DNA from: Hyphomonas sediminis
GTDB lineage: Bacteria; Pseudomonadota; Alphaproteobacteria; Caulobacterales; Hyphomonadaceae
Direction: 5' to 3'
DNA: 64,000 nt
Assembly: GCF_019679475.1 (NCBI RefSeq)
Contig: NZ_JAIEZP010000001.1
Span: forward strand, 3,038,001-3,102,000
The position numbers and the translations under genes are program-made. Below the pieces are notes generated by a model that worked only from the letters and a program-made list of their open reading frames with translations, did no database searches and was not told the origin of the DNA. Shown here one piece after another: positions 1 through 9,432 of this stretch (its first letter is position 1; each line of letters begins with the position of its first letter).

Positions 1-140
1 TTCCAATGGCCGGCTCTGCAAGTGTCGTTAGTGTCGGAAGCATAATTTCAGTCGGGCCCGCGACCGCACTTCAGCCTGCATGGCTGTTGCACCAGACCGC
101 CGGCCCCCTCCACGTCAACACAACCTCTCGGCGACCTTGC

Positions 141-530
141 CTAGCCACACTTCGCGATCAGTTTCATGGCCTTTTCGTCCTCGCTCTGACCGGAAGTCAG
201 CATAGCTTCGACGTGAATTGTTTCTCCCCAGTCGAGAATGAAGGGATCGCTGGGCTTGCCCTGATCCATCCAGTTGTCGCCGATCTTCAGTCGGGTCGCA
301 GTCCAGTTCCTATTGTCGCGGATCACACTGATTGTCTGCATATGATCAGCTTGAGCCAGGTTGAGCGTGAGGTCCAAATCCTCAATCAGTAGACGCGCTG
401 GCATGGCGCCTTCGGCTTCGATGGCGCAGTCTGTAATTGTGTGGGTGGTCGTTTCGCCATCAATCGTCAACTGTGCCGACCCGATGGACAGGGCTACGGC
501 GAGAGGCGTCGCAAATGCAAGGGATAACAT
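141..530 (-). CDS. Small secreted protein of unknown function
   Basis: This 129-residue protein begins with a typical signal peptide (hydrophobic stretch about residues 2-19, likely cleavage near the SIGSAQ segment), so it should be periplasmic or outer-membrane associated. I chose the ATG at 530 because GGAG lies six bases upstream. A longer reading frame runs on into the neighbouring insertion-sequence remnant and is not a real extension. The mature part is acidic, has two cysteines (one near the middle, one next to last), and shows no enzyme motif I recognise. The gene stands alone on its strand, with an IS6 remnant about 130 bases upstream of its start. The function is unknown. Confidence 0.6.
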   Translation of the reverse strand: MLSLAFATPLAVALSIGSAQLTIDGETTTHTITDCAIEAEGAMPARLLIEDLDLTLNLAQADHMQTISVIRDNRNWTATRLKIGDNWMDQGKPSDPFILDWGETIHVEAMLTSGQSEDEKAMKLIAKCG

Positions 531-659
531 CGGTGGCTCCGTCTGAAACTGAATATCGGCAAACTGCAAAACTATAGCCACGACACAAATGGGGCAGTTG
601 CCCCATAGAAGATGGGGAAGAGCCGCCCCGAGAGCCGAGCTCATCATGAATATTGCTGG

Positions 660-1096
660 GGTGCTACCCGACGAGCTGGAGCCAGCCCCCGATATTCGCA
701 GACCAGCAGGCATCAGGCGGCCAGAATCTTGCACCGTTGGCGAAGCACGGCGTTGCGTATCGATTTGAACCTCCCCCGCAATTGAAATGGTTGTGCACAA
801 ACGAATCGACTGAGACGAACCTCTGAAGACTTCCCCATATGCCGCCGCCATCGCAGTGATTGCGCGAAGAAAGTTCCAAAATGCCCTGCCCATTGCCGGA
901 CCGTCTCGTGGCAGATGTCGATGCAGTGTTCATGCAACAGGTCTTCGACAGTCCGCAAAGATTGCGGAATTCAAATGCATATCATCACACCAGGCTGGGT
1001 GTTCTCAGCCCATGCGTTGCAGTAGCGGAACGGATTTTGGGCCATTGGCCGAGGCTACGCTGCTGCCCCCTCAAGGCCGTTTCTGCTGACACTGCC
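660..1096 (-). mobile_element. IS6-family remnant A, internally deleted
   Basis: Both outer ends resemble the intact IS6 copies elsewhere in the window: a degenerate left end beginning GGTGCTAC and a right end CTGACACTGCC. Between them lie pieces of the transposase end regions, read on the minus strand: the C-terminal SSVHNHF-like segment near 780-850 and the N-terminal part near 890-1050. The middle, including most of the DDE catalytic core, is missing, leaving about 437 bases instead of 815. The frame is broken in several places. It is a dead copy in the same orientation as all other IS6 copies here. No target duplication is visible. Confidence 0.8.
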
Positions 1097-1117
1097 TTCT
1101 GCCATTTATTTTGAATA

Positions 1118-3601
1118 TTAGAGCTCTATTCCGAGTGCCAAAGCTGCCGCGAAGCAAGCAGACTGATGACGCTCCGGCGGGCTATCCAATGCCGCGAGGC
1201 CGGAAATCGCCTCGCGTATCAAATGCGCCGCCGCTTCCTCCTCACCCTGACCGGCTCGCGCAAGCCCCATCCGGCAACGAGCAATTTCGATCGCAAAATG
1301 CCCTTGCGGCAAGATCTCTGTGAGTTTCATAAATGCTGCATCAGCCGCCACTTTTGCCTCTGCATAGCGGTGCAGATTGAGTAATGCTTCAGATCTCGTC
1401 AGCAAGGGATAGGCTCGCATGGGCGCTGTCTCAGGCAAGGAAAGCGCCAGAATCGGTTCGGCCTTGTCAAGCGAGTGAAGTGCCGCGTCATACCCACCCG
1501 CCCGAACCTGAAGGGTTGCCAGGTTCTGATAAGTTTCTCCAGCCCGGCGGGAGCCCGGCCCGTCAAGACGGAGATATGCCTCTGCAAGGCTGTTGATCAG
1601 CTCTGCGGCCTCTTCGATCCTTCCGGCATCAGCAAGAGACAGGGCCAGGTTGTTCTGATGCGACAAGGTCGACTTGTAGTCGCGCCCGAAAGCAGTTTCG
1701 GAAAGCTGATAGGCTCGGCGATGAATCTCGATAGCATTGTCAAGATCGCCGCGCCGACGCATCGTGGATCCTAGAACTGAAAGTGGCAGCGCCAGGCGCG
1801 GATGGTCCGGACCGTAAACACGCTCAGCCTGTTCAAGCCCCAGTCGTAAATGGGCTTCTGCGCCTGAAACATCACCGAGCTCCAACAACGCCCGCGCAAG
1901 TCCGGTCCGCACCTCTATTTCAGAATTTGTTGAAGCTCCGGGCAGGCGCTTCAAGGCCTCCTCAAACAGGGCCCGCTGCTCCTGCCAGAGAGGATGCTTT
2001 GCGCCGGCACTCCGGATAAAAACTGATAAGGCAAACCTGTCATTCTGTGGTGCCTGGCGTGCTATCAATAGAGCTTCTGATAGGTCAGCCTCTCCGCCTT
2101 CGCGATCCCCTCTGGCAATGCGCAGGGAGCCCCGGTAGGCAATCCTGTCTGCATGCAAGCTCGTGCCGCCAAGACCTGCCGCTTCAAGCAGCTGAATTGC
2201 TTCCTGCGTGTATTCAAGAGCTTTGGCTTCCTCCCCTGCCCGCTCATTCAGGAATGCCGCCCAGGCCAGAAGCTCAGCCTGAAGCGCCGGGTCATCAGAA
2301 AGGCGATCACGGACATCGGCCAGTGCCGGGTGAATAACATCCTGCAGGCCACCGAAAACCGCGGCAGCGCCATACTCCTGAACTGGATCCATGCGCCGGA
2401 AGATATCCAACAACACTGCGCGCCCGCGCTCGGCCCGGTCCGCCGCACTCAGGGCAATGGCACGTTGCGTTTCAAGCTGCCGGGCGTGGATATCCAGCGT
2501 CACCATCCAAGCAACAAGTCCTGCGAGGACAACAGTCACAAGCACCGAGACAACTCTGTTCTGCAAGATTAACCGCCGGACTGCCTCCCAGCGGGTCTCG
2601 GGCCGCGCCAGCGGCGGGTCTCCCCGCATAACGCGGCGCAGATCTTCTGCAAATCCGGACGCTGACTCATATCGGGCGCCCGGGTCCTCAGCCGTCGCCT
2701 TGTCGATAACAGCCTGGATTGGACGGCTGAGTGGTACATATGGCAAGCAAAGCTCTTTAAGCACAAGCCCGAGCTGGTAGATGTCACTGGCTGTCGTCAC
2801 GTCGGACAACGCTCGCTGCTCAGGAGAGGCATATTGGGGGGTCATGGCGGTCGCAGCCATGTTACCCTCATTGCCGGATGCCAGACTGGCCACACCGAAA
2901 TCCAGAAGGCGCGCACGGCCTTCAGACGACACAATGATGTTGTCCGGTTTGATATCCCGGTGGATCACCAGACGCGAGTGCGCCGCTTGCAGAGCATCTG
3001 CAATACCTGCAGCAAGCCCAATCCGATCCATTAGCCCCAGCGCAGCTTCGCGGCAATGATCAGTAATGTTGCGCCCCTCCGCCAGATCCATCACCAGCCA
3101 GGGTGCGCCCGTGGCTGTCTCTCCCGCATCAATGATCCGGACCAGCCCGGGATGATCAAGCGTCGAGAGGATGCGACGCTCTCTCAGGAAATGGCGAACC
3201 GCATCACCGCGCAAACCGCCTTGGATGACTTTCAGCGCGCAGATCTGTTCATAACGACCATCAGCACGCTCAGCCTCGTAGACGACCGCAAACCCGCCTC
3301 GCCCTATTTGCCGAAGAATGCGCCATGATCCGTATACCGCACCAATTCGGGGATCTCCGGCTTCTTCTGCCCCCCAATCGATTGCCTCCGAAAGCAAGCG
3401 GTCTCTGGCATCTTCCAGGCTGTCAAAGAAATCATCACCGCCCCGCGCGACTGCCAAAAGGCGGACAAGTTCACCGGCCAGATCGGGATCACTTGAAAAA
3501 TTTTCTTCAATCCATGCAACCCGGTCCTCCGCCGGAACATCAAGTACTGTGTCAAACGCCTCATCGAGACGCCTCCATGCTACTATATCGCCGTTTGTCA
3601 T
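1118..3601 (-). CDS. Membrane-anchored Ser/Thr protein kinase with TPR repeats
   Basis: This is an 827-residue Hanks-type kinase. After an N-terminal helical segment (1-85), the kinase domain spans about 93-330. It has a glycine-rich loop GRGGFAVVYEA (100-110), the ATP lysine in ALKVI (124), the catalytic HRDIKPDN (214-221), DFG (234-236) and SPEQ in place of APE. One transmembrane helix (about 349-368) separates the cytoplasmic kinase from a C-terminal part (400-827) rich in tetratricopeptide-like repeats, probably exported. It is divergent from the secreted protein at 3768, and an ECF sigma factor lies about 0.95 kb further on. Kinases of this architecture are often encoded with ECF sigma factors that they control. 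That link is inference here. Confidence 0.9.
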   Translation of the reverse strand: MTNGDIVAWRRLDEAFDTVLDVPAEDRVAWIEENFSSDPDLAGELVRLLAVARGGDDFFDSLEDARDRLLSEAIDWGAEEAGDPRIGAVYGSWRILRQIGRGGFAVVYEAERADGRYEQICALKVIQGGLRGDAVRHFLRERRILSTLDHPGLVRIIDAGETATGAPWLVMDLAEGRNITDHCREAALGLMDRIGLAAGIADALQAAHSRLVIHRDIKPDNIIVSSEGRARLLDFGVASLASGNEGNMAATAMTPQYASPEQRALSDVTTASDIYQLGLVLKELCLPYVPLSRPIQAVIDKATAEDPGARYESASGFAEDLRRVMRGDPPLARPETRWEAVRRLILQNRVVSVLVTVVLAGLVAWMVTLDIHARQLETQRAIALSAADRAERGRAVLLDIFRRMDPVQEYGAAAVFGGLQDVIHPALADVRDRLSDDPALQAELLAWAAFLNERAGEEAKALEYTQEAIQLLEAAGLGGTSLHADRIAYRGSLRIARGDREGGEADLSEALLIARQAPQNDRFALSVFIRSAGAKHPLWQEQRALFEEALKRLPGASTNSEIEVRTGLARALLELGDVSGAEAHLRLGLEQAERVYGPDHPRLALPLSVLGSTMRRRGDLDNAIEIHRRAYQLSETAFGRDYKSTLSHQNNLALSLADAGRIEEAAELINSLAEAYLRLDGPGSRRAGETYQNLATLQVRAGGYDAALHSLDKAEPILALSLPETAPMRAYPLLTRSEALLNLHRYAEAKVAADAAFMKLTEILPQGHFAIEIARCRMGLARAGQGEEEAAAHLIREAISGLAALDSPPERHQSACFAAALALGIEL

Positions 3602-3767
3602 GTTCCGTATCGCCCCGATATTACATTTCCTTGTTCAGAACCGGCTCCCCGCTCTCAGTATCGTAACGAAAATTCTATCGCCATTTACGCCAAAAAACTG
3701 GCGGAGTTCGCACTTGCACTGCGTTTCAGAATACGGGACGCACGCAAACTCTGGAAGGATAAGCACA

Positions 3768-4535
3768 ATGACCGGGCTAATAAAAACTATGATTGCCGCC
3801 ATCAGCCTGTTTCTTTTGCCTGGCAATTCCTTAGCGCAAGAATTCGCCCTGACCGGCTCGCCGACTGTTTCCTATCAGGGGCAACGCACGCTCAGCGCTG
3901 GCGGTGAGGTCATTAACCAGACGGTGTACTCCACCCGCGGCAAGAGCCGTTATGAGATGGTGCTGGAGGATACTGAAGTGGTGCAAATCTGGCGCGACGA
4001 CCTTGATGTGATCTGGTCGATCTCACCGCGGCAAAACTTTGCAACTTCCATTCCCTATGGAAGCGAACAAGCCGGTTCAGCTTTCTCCACGATCGAGAAC
4101 TACGCTGAGAAGGCTGAGTTGAAACTGGTTGGCACCGAGACAATAAACGAAACTTTCGCCCGCCGCTATAAAATGAACCATGTGGACGGAGACGGCGGCG
4201 CCACTGCTGGCGACGTATGGGTTAGCCCGGAGAATATTACTATCCGTATGCGCATTACCCACACGCTCCCCGGGAAACACCCTGACCCCATTCACTACGA
4301 TCTCACAAACCTCATCCTGACCGACCAACCCGACTATCTGTTCGAGTTGCCGCCGGGTATCCAGGTCTTCCCAATGGGAACGGTTGCGCCCGGATTGGCC
4401 GGCATGGCAGGCGGCTATGCTGGCGATGTTGCGACTGATGCGAAGGACGCGGCGCTTGGAGAAGCCGACCGGACCGTGCGCGCAAAGGCAAGGTCCGAGG
4501 CGCGCAAGGCCGTCGGCAAGATCTTCGATTGGTAA
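3768..4535 (+). CDS. Secreted LolA/DUF4412-like protein
   Basis: This 255-residue protein starts at the ATG at 3768, preceded by GGAAGGAT. A clear signal peptide (about 1-23, ending SLAQ) indicates export. The body has the look of outer-membrane LolA-like or DUF4412 proteins: alternating beta-strand segments, IWSISPRQ in the middle, a DVWVSPENITIRMRITH segment and a hydrophobic strand near FELPPGIQVFPMG. The C-terminus is an Ala/Lys/Arg-rich helix. It is divergent from the kinase gene (166 bases between starts) and convergent with the sigma-factor gene, whose stop is 16 bases away. A role in envelope lipid or lipoprotein handling is possible but not shown. Confidence 0.7.
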   Translation: MTGLIKTMIAAISLFLLPGNSLAQEFALTGSPTVSYQGQRTLSAGGEVINQTVYSTRGKSRYEMVLEDTEVVQIWRDDLDVIWSISPRQNFATSIPYGSEQAGSAFSTIENYAEKAELKLVGTETINETFARRYKMNHVDGDGGATAGDVWVSPENITIRMRITHTLPGKHPDPIHYDLTNLILTDQPDYLFELPPGIQVFPMGTVAPGLAGMAGGYAGDVATDAKDAALGEADRTVRAKARSEARKAVGKIFDW

Positions 4536-4551
4536 TCCTGGGCCGCTGGGT

Positions 4552-5118
4552 TCAGCGTTGGGAGCCCGGTTTGAGATAGTCCGTTAGGTAAGCGCGTGCG
4601 CGCGCCCAGTCTCGCTCAATCGAACGAACAGGCCTACCAAGGACGCGTGCGGTTTCGCTCACCGTCAGGCCAGCAAAGAAGCGGCACTCGACGATGCGTT
4701 CAAGCTCGGGCGAGCGTTCGGCGAGCCGAACAAGCGCTGCGTCTATGTCAACAAGTTGATTTTCCGGTCCCGGAGCAGATATCTGCTGATCCTCGATGCT
4801 GACATGGATCGCGCCAGCGCCCCGCTTTCCCGACAGTTTTCGCCGCGCATGGTCAACAACGATCTGGCGCATGGCGCGAGATGCCGTCGCGAGAAAATGG
4901 TCCTGATCCGCAAACCGGCGCGCATCATCATGGGCAAGTTTCATCCACGCTTCATGAACGATAAGCGTCGTATTGAGGGTCGCACTCGGAGGCCTGCCTC
5001 GTAACTGCCGAGACGCAATCGCGCGGAGAAGATCATACGTTTCCGCCAGCAATTCATCGCTGAGCCCCAGCGCTTCTCCGGCGTGCTTGTTTGGTGTTCC
5101 CGACTGGCCACCCGTCAT
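4552..5118 (-). CDS. ECF-subfamily RNA polymerase sigma factor
   Basis: This 188-residue protein has sigma-70 region 2 (about 30-110, including IVHEAWMKL and FLATASRAMRQIVVDHARR) and region 4 with a helix-turn-helix (about 125-180, VECRFFAGLTVSETA then RPVRSIERDWARARAYL). It has the form of the ECF group named TIGR02999 in protein databases, which often sits beside Ser/Thr kinases. I chose the ATG at 5118 because GGGGGA precedes it; the longer frame has no such signal. No anti-sigma factor gene is next to it. Control by phosphorylation from the kinase at 1118-3601 would fit what is known for kinase-linked ECF sigmas, but this is inference. Confidence 0.88.
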   Translation of the reverse strand: MTGGQSGTPNKHAGEALGLSDELLAETYDLLRAIASRQLRGRPPSATLNTTLIVHEAWMKLAHDDARRFADQDHFLATASRAMRQIVVDHARRKLSGKRGAGAIHVSIEDQQISAPGPENQLVDIDAALVRLAERSPELERIVECRFFAGLTVSETARVLGRPVRSIERDWARARAYLTDYLKPGSQR

Positions 5119-5291
5119 TATTCCCCCATTGCCAACAGTGTGGTCTGTCGATCCTGCACCCGTTGTCGGAAAGTGGAACCAGAACGTCAAGTAGCGCTGA
5201 CGCAGCGATGCTTGACGGCGACGGCACAAATGGATGCACTCAGAATGCCCCGACGGACTCCGCAATAGGCCAATCCACCAGCTTCTCCGGC

Positions 5292-8200
5292 TTACATCGA
5301 ACACGAGAAGGGCGAATGTGCCCCTGCGGCGCCCGCAACATTCTCGGCCATGGAGAATACTTCAACAGCCCGATTGGCTGACTTTCCGGCACCAAACACG
5401 CCAAGCGAGATACTCTTTACGTTTTCACAGGCCATGCTCGCCAGAGCGAGCTTGACTGCCGGTTCGATCCCGCGACTATCCAAAAGTATGATCGCCATCG
5501 AGGCCGCCGCGTAGATCCGCGCGAGGTTCTGCCCATAGGTCGCCGCCACACCGAGAGCATGTGCCCCCAGCGGGTTCAGCATACCGTTAGCAGCTGTCCC
5601 GCCCCCTTGTGCAAGCCGGTTCATCATGGAGACGACCCGGTCCAGCTCGGTCAGTTGTTGCTCTATGCGGGACGTTTTGTGGCCACCTCCGCTCATGTCT
5701 GGCAACAGCGCATAGACTTCAGATGTCTCCAGGTCGACAACCCAGCTGGCCTGCGTGGAAAAATCCTGCGCGCAAAAGGCTAGATGACCTGGCCGTCGAA
5801 AGATCCCCTCAAGTTTTTCCCGCTGTCGTTCCCAGGCGGCGACCTGGTCAGGTGATATGCTATCAGATGTGTATAGATCGGGATTAAGCAACGTCAGCAA
5901 CTTGCCGGCGAGCAGGTCAAACGTGTTCTCGCCCGGAAACAACGCCGCCTCCGCCGACGCCAGCTTCAAACCCGCCTGCATCGATTTCTCCATCACCACT
6001 TCAGTATGTGGACTGATCACATAAGTCATTGAGGTTGGAAGAATGTCGACTCGCGTAATGATCCTGTCGTCATTTAGAACCGGATGAGAGGCGAAATAGA
6101 CACAGCGCATACCCTGTTCTGCAAAACAGAAATCCTCTCCCGCCCCGAGGCCCGTCCGCATCATCAGCGTCGCGAGTTCTCCTGGAAGGAAATGATGCCC
6201 CTCTTCGATGGCTTCAATAATTGTCAGCATTCCGTCTTCTTCGGCTACAGCCCGGTCAAATCGCTCGAAGGAAAGGCGTGCCGCCAGGACATCATCCATC
6301 AATGTAGAAAAGGATGGCGGGGGGCCCTCAAAAGCCAAGAGGTGCACGCCAAACACCGCTCCCATAACGTGATCAATGTCGGCTTGCACCACGGGGCCAA
6401 ACCCGGAATGCCCTCCTATCACGCGCTCCACCTCACGATCGCCAATCTTCACGGTCAGGCGAAGCGAGGCGAGCCCCTTTGGCGCAGCTACTGCGGCGCC
6501 CACTTGGTAGTTGGTCTGGCCCGTCACCGGGCCAACGGTAACATCCACCGACCGCATACCTAGCTGGCCACCGGGCAGATGATATCCTAGCTCATAGGGC
6601 AGTTCACGCCCTTCCTGTTCAAGGAACTCAAGAACCGCCGCCTCGATTGCTGAAGCGTTTCCTTTGTTTACATCCAGCGCCTTGCCGCGGGTCAGCGACG
6701 CCATCTCATCAAAAACATTGCTGTCGGAGCGTTTGCGCAGAAGATCGAGATTTCCGCGCACATTCATTGCAATGATCCGAGGTCCAAGCGCCAGAGTCGC
6801 GCGCTCCTGCACCGTGGGGATAGATCCCTTGATGTGCCCGTCCGTGGCATAGACGATCAGGTCAACTTTCGTACCCAGCGTCTTGATAATGTTCTCCCAA
6901 AGATTTGAATTCGTCGCTCGAACATTCACGGTCGCCCTCGGGTGAACCTTCCGGGCCGCCCTCCGGACGTTCTCTACAAGGGCAAGCATCGACGCACCGC
7001 TGTCGCCCCGGAATTCACCCGGCATGGAGAGAGATTCATCTGACAGAAAAAGGATACTTGGGGCACGGTCCTGCACGCGCAGCAAATGCATCATGCGGTC
7101 ACCCTCGTCAGACACCAAAAATTCTTCCGGAGTCAGATTATCGACCATCCGACCGTCCACGTCGCGCGGCCAGACCAGAAGTCGCATATCGGGATAACGC
7201 GCTGCATCAGCTTTCACCTCAACTGTCGCAACCTTCTGCGCCTGCCTAGGCGCCGCGCCCACCACGACCTGTTGGCCATTGAGGATCACGGTACCCTCCC
7301 CGTTCACGGACATAACGTCGCCGGATAGGGTGAAAGTCTGCCCCATGTGGACGGCCTTCTCCGTCTCCATTTGCTCCCCATCAATCGCCTGAATCGAGAG
7401 AAACGGCGTGAACGTACGCACATCCCCCACTCGCGACGCAAGCAGCTCGGCCGTGTCCTGCACCGGCTTGAATCCGAGCCGCACCTGACGACCACAAACG
7501 TCCTGCGCCGTCCATTCGCACCGCGCAACTTCCACAGGTTGACCGGGCGCATCCATGGTAGTGAAGGCCAGCGAGATCACAACCGGCAAGAGGCCCTCAG
7601 GCTCCGCCGCTTCGTCTGCCCGCCCCAGGCTCGTCGCTATCTCAGCCCCTGGCCGGATGGGGTCAGCATAAAAAACCTGACCATCTTTTTCTTCAAATCG
7701 AACCATTGGCACACGTCCATAAGCCCGGTCGCTATACTTGCCCCAATTGCGCGGAATACCCTGCTTCCGGATCAACTCCGCCAATTGCGTACGCGTCTCC
7801 TCAATACGGTTGTCCTGCTGCCGGAGGTCTGCCGTTATCGTCTCCTCGGGCCGTGCGCCAAGGCGCCGGCGCCAGGTCTCGAATGTCTCAGAGCCACTTG
7901 GTGGCGCGAATTCGGACTCCCTATTGCGAAAGAAAGTCGTCGCCGCCTCTTCGCGGGAGAGCGGCGCGGCCTCTACGACACGCGCAACCCGGCCCGTCTG
8001 GCGCAAAAGGCCAGCGAGGATTTCAGCCTTTTCGCGGGCCGTGCCTGCGCCTGCGCGCAAGGCGGCACGCTCGCCCCAACGCACTGTCGATCCGAGCGAA
8101 AATCGGTTCCCAAGCCCAGGCACCAGACGGACTTCATCTCGCACAAAACGGTGGATCTCAACGACATCGCCCTCCTCAACCAGCGCTGCAGCCCTCCCCA

Positions 8201-8423
8201 GCGTATGATCGGGACTGGTCCGCAGCCAGGTTCGCATTTCCCGCCAGACGGCATAGGGGCCTGTCTCATCGCCAGTATCCGCAAGGAGCTTTTCAGGGTC
8301 GCCCCCCGGTCCCCGGCGACAGGTGCTCAGACCCAGCAGGCCGCCACCAAGGAACACGGCCCCAAGGCCGGCAACCCCGGCGGTTTTCAGCAGTCTGCGC
8401 CGGGAAACATTGAAGTTGCTCAT
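5292..8423 (-). CDS. Tat-exported protein with transglutaminase-like and VWA-like regions
   Basis: This is a 1043-residue protein. The N-terminus has a twin-arginine signal (SRRRLLKTAG, about 6-15) followed by a hydrophobic stretch that ends at a cysteine in LLGLSTC, so it may become a lipoprotein. Residues about 55-150 resemble a transglutaminase-like fold (HRFVRDEVRLVP, then GAGTAREKAEILAGLLRQTG). The middle (about 455-600) resembles a von Willebrand A domain, with the metal-site motif DESLSMPG and a later YATDGHIKGS. The C-terminal third is not recognised. The start is the ATG at 8423, five bases after a GGGGGTGG stretch. It is the gene immediately upstream of the ECF sigma gene on the same strand (173 bases apart) and is likely part of the same envelope-signalling block. 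Confidence 0.75.
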   Translation of the reverse strand: MSNFNVSRRRLLKTAGVAGLGAVFLGGGLLGLSTCRRGPGGDPEKLLADTGDETGPYAVWREMRTWLRTSPDHTLGRAAALVEEGDVVEIHRFVRDEVRLVPGLGNRFSLGSTVRWGERAALRAGAGTAREKAEILAGLLRQTGRVARVVEAAPLSREEAATTFFRNRESEFAPPSGSETFETWRRRLGARPEETITADLRQQDNRIEETRTQLAELIRKQGIPRNWGKYSDRAYGRVPMVRFEEKDGQVFYADPIRPGAEIATSLGRADEAAEPEGLLPVVISLAFTTMDAPGQPVEVARCEWTAQDVCGRQVRLGFKPVQDTAELLASRVGDVRTFTPFLSIQAIDGEQMETEKAVHMGQTFTLSGDVMSVNGEGTVILNGQQVVVGAAPRQAQKVATVEVKADAARYPDMRLLVWPRDVDGRMVDNLTPEEFLVSDEGDRMMHLLRVQDRAPSILFLSDESLSMPGEFRGDSGASMLALVENVRRAARKVHPRATVNVRATNSNLWENIIKTLGTKVDLIVYATDGHIKGSIPTVQERATLALGPRIIAMNVRGNLDLLRKRSDSNVFDEMASLTRGKALDVNKGNASAIEAAVLEFLEQEGRELPYELGYHLPGGQLGMRSVDVTVGPVTGQTNYQVGAAVAAPKGLASLRLTVKIGDREVERVIGGHSGFGPVVQADIDHVMGAVFGVHLLAFEGPPPSFSTLMDDVLAARLSFERFDRAVAEEDGMLTIIEAIEEGHHFLPGELATLMMRTGLGAGEDFCFAEQGMRCVYFASHPVLNDDRIITRVDILPTSMTYVISPHTEVVMEKSMQAGLKLASAEAALFPGENTFDLLAGKLLTLLNPDLYTSDSISPDQVAAWERQREKLEGIFRRPGHLAFCAQDFSTQASWVVDLETSEVYALLPDMSGGGHKTSRIEQQLTELDRVVSMMNRLAQGGGTAANGMLNPLGAHALGVAATYGQNLARIYAAASMAIILLDSRGIEPAVKLALASMACENVKSISLGVFGAGKSANRAVEVFSMAENVAGAAGAHSPFSCSM

Positions 8424-8704
8424 GAAAACCACCCCCTCTTACGACTTCCACGTAAAAGGCCGCCCCGATCCGCCAAACGAAGGTTGGCGGGAAACACGCA
8501 GGAATTGCGTTGAAGTGCATAGTGATCCGCGTATTCAGTAAGAGGCCCGTCTTTGCCCGACACCCCGAACGGTCCCGCCAGCGACGTATGCATCAGTGCA
8601 CATTCACGTCATCACCCGCACCGGGACACCACCTTGATCCCTCTACGGAGCATTATTCCTCATGGGTCCACCAGGGCCCCATTTGTCAGAACAGGATCTG
8701 TTTC

Positions 8705-9259
8705 ATGAAAGTCTTTGCCTCGAGCATCGCCACCCTCACCCTATCACTCCTGCTCGCTGGGTGCGGCGGAGAAGATACGGAGAAAGGCGACGCGCCTATA
8801 ACTACCCGACAGGCGACGCCTTCGAATGGCGAGGTCACCGTTTTAGAACGGGGAGATTGTGATCTCTTTACCCAGGAGGAACTTTCGGAGGCGTTTGGCG
8901 AAAAGCTGACCTTTGGCAAACTGGTCGGCTATCGTGGTCGCGGCAGCAGCTGTACCGTCAGCGTGCAAGGCTATGAAGGCGAGTTCATCCTGCAGGCCGA
9001 AAGCAGGGAGGCGTTTGAAAACCGCCGGGAAACTTACTTTGAATATGAGCGTCAGGGATCGGCAACAATGGAACCTGTCGATGTCGGCGCTGAAGCCTAT
9101 CTGCTCAACAACGCGCAGGTCATTGCGATCGACGCAGAGGGCCGCGCAATAAACACTGCACTGCAGCTGTTTGTGTTCGGCGAAGAGCTTCCTCTGAGCA
9201 AAGAAGAATCTGGAGCGGGTGTTCAAGCCATCGCCCGAAAGGCACTTGATCGCCTCTGA
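8705..9259 (+). CDS. Small lipoprotein, paralogue of the one at 9433
   Basis: This 184-residue protein starts with a lipoprotein signal peptide with lipobox LLAGC (about residues 15-19), so it should be a membrane-anchored periplasmic protein. The mature part begins with a low-complexity linker and then a folded region starting at CDLFTQEELSEAFGEKLT and ending with a helix at GVQAIARKALDRL. It resembles the protein at 9433-9996 through its length and shared pattern: a Cys-x-L start, an EAF/DAF helix, a second Cys, an AGAEA/VGAEA segment and a terminal LAERVV/IARKAL helix. The overall layout recalls DUF3558-like lipoproteins, but that is only a resemblance. It is divergent from the large Tat-exported protein. 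Confidence 0.7.
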   Translation: MKVFASSIATLTLSLLLAGCGGEDTEKGDAPITTRQATPSNGEVTVLERGDCDLFTQEELSEAFGEKLTFGKLVGYRGRGSSCTVSVQGYEGEFILQAESREAFENRRETYFEYERQGSATMEPVDVGAEAYLLNNAQVIAIDAEGRAINTALQLFVFGEELPLSKEESGAGVQAIARKALDRL

Positions 9260-9432
9260 TGCTGTGGCTGAGCCAGAGGCGAGCGCGGCGTATTTTTTCT
9301 ATTGTGGGTGCGGTTGGGCATTGGGGCGGTATACAATGCCGATCCATCACCCTCCCTTAGTCCCCAAGGCTCCGCCTAGTGTAAGAACATTCTCTTCATT
9401 GACAATTTAGAAGAAATCCCAAATCGGGCAGA

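Noticed and set aside
7347-8513. A 388-codon plus-strand open frame
   Set aside because: It is antisense to the Tat-exported large protein and matches no domain.
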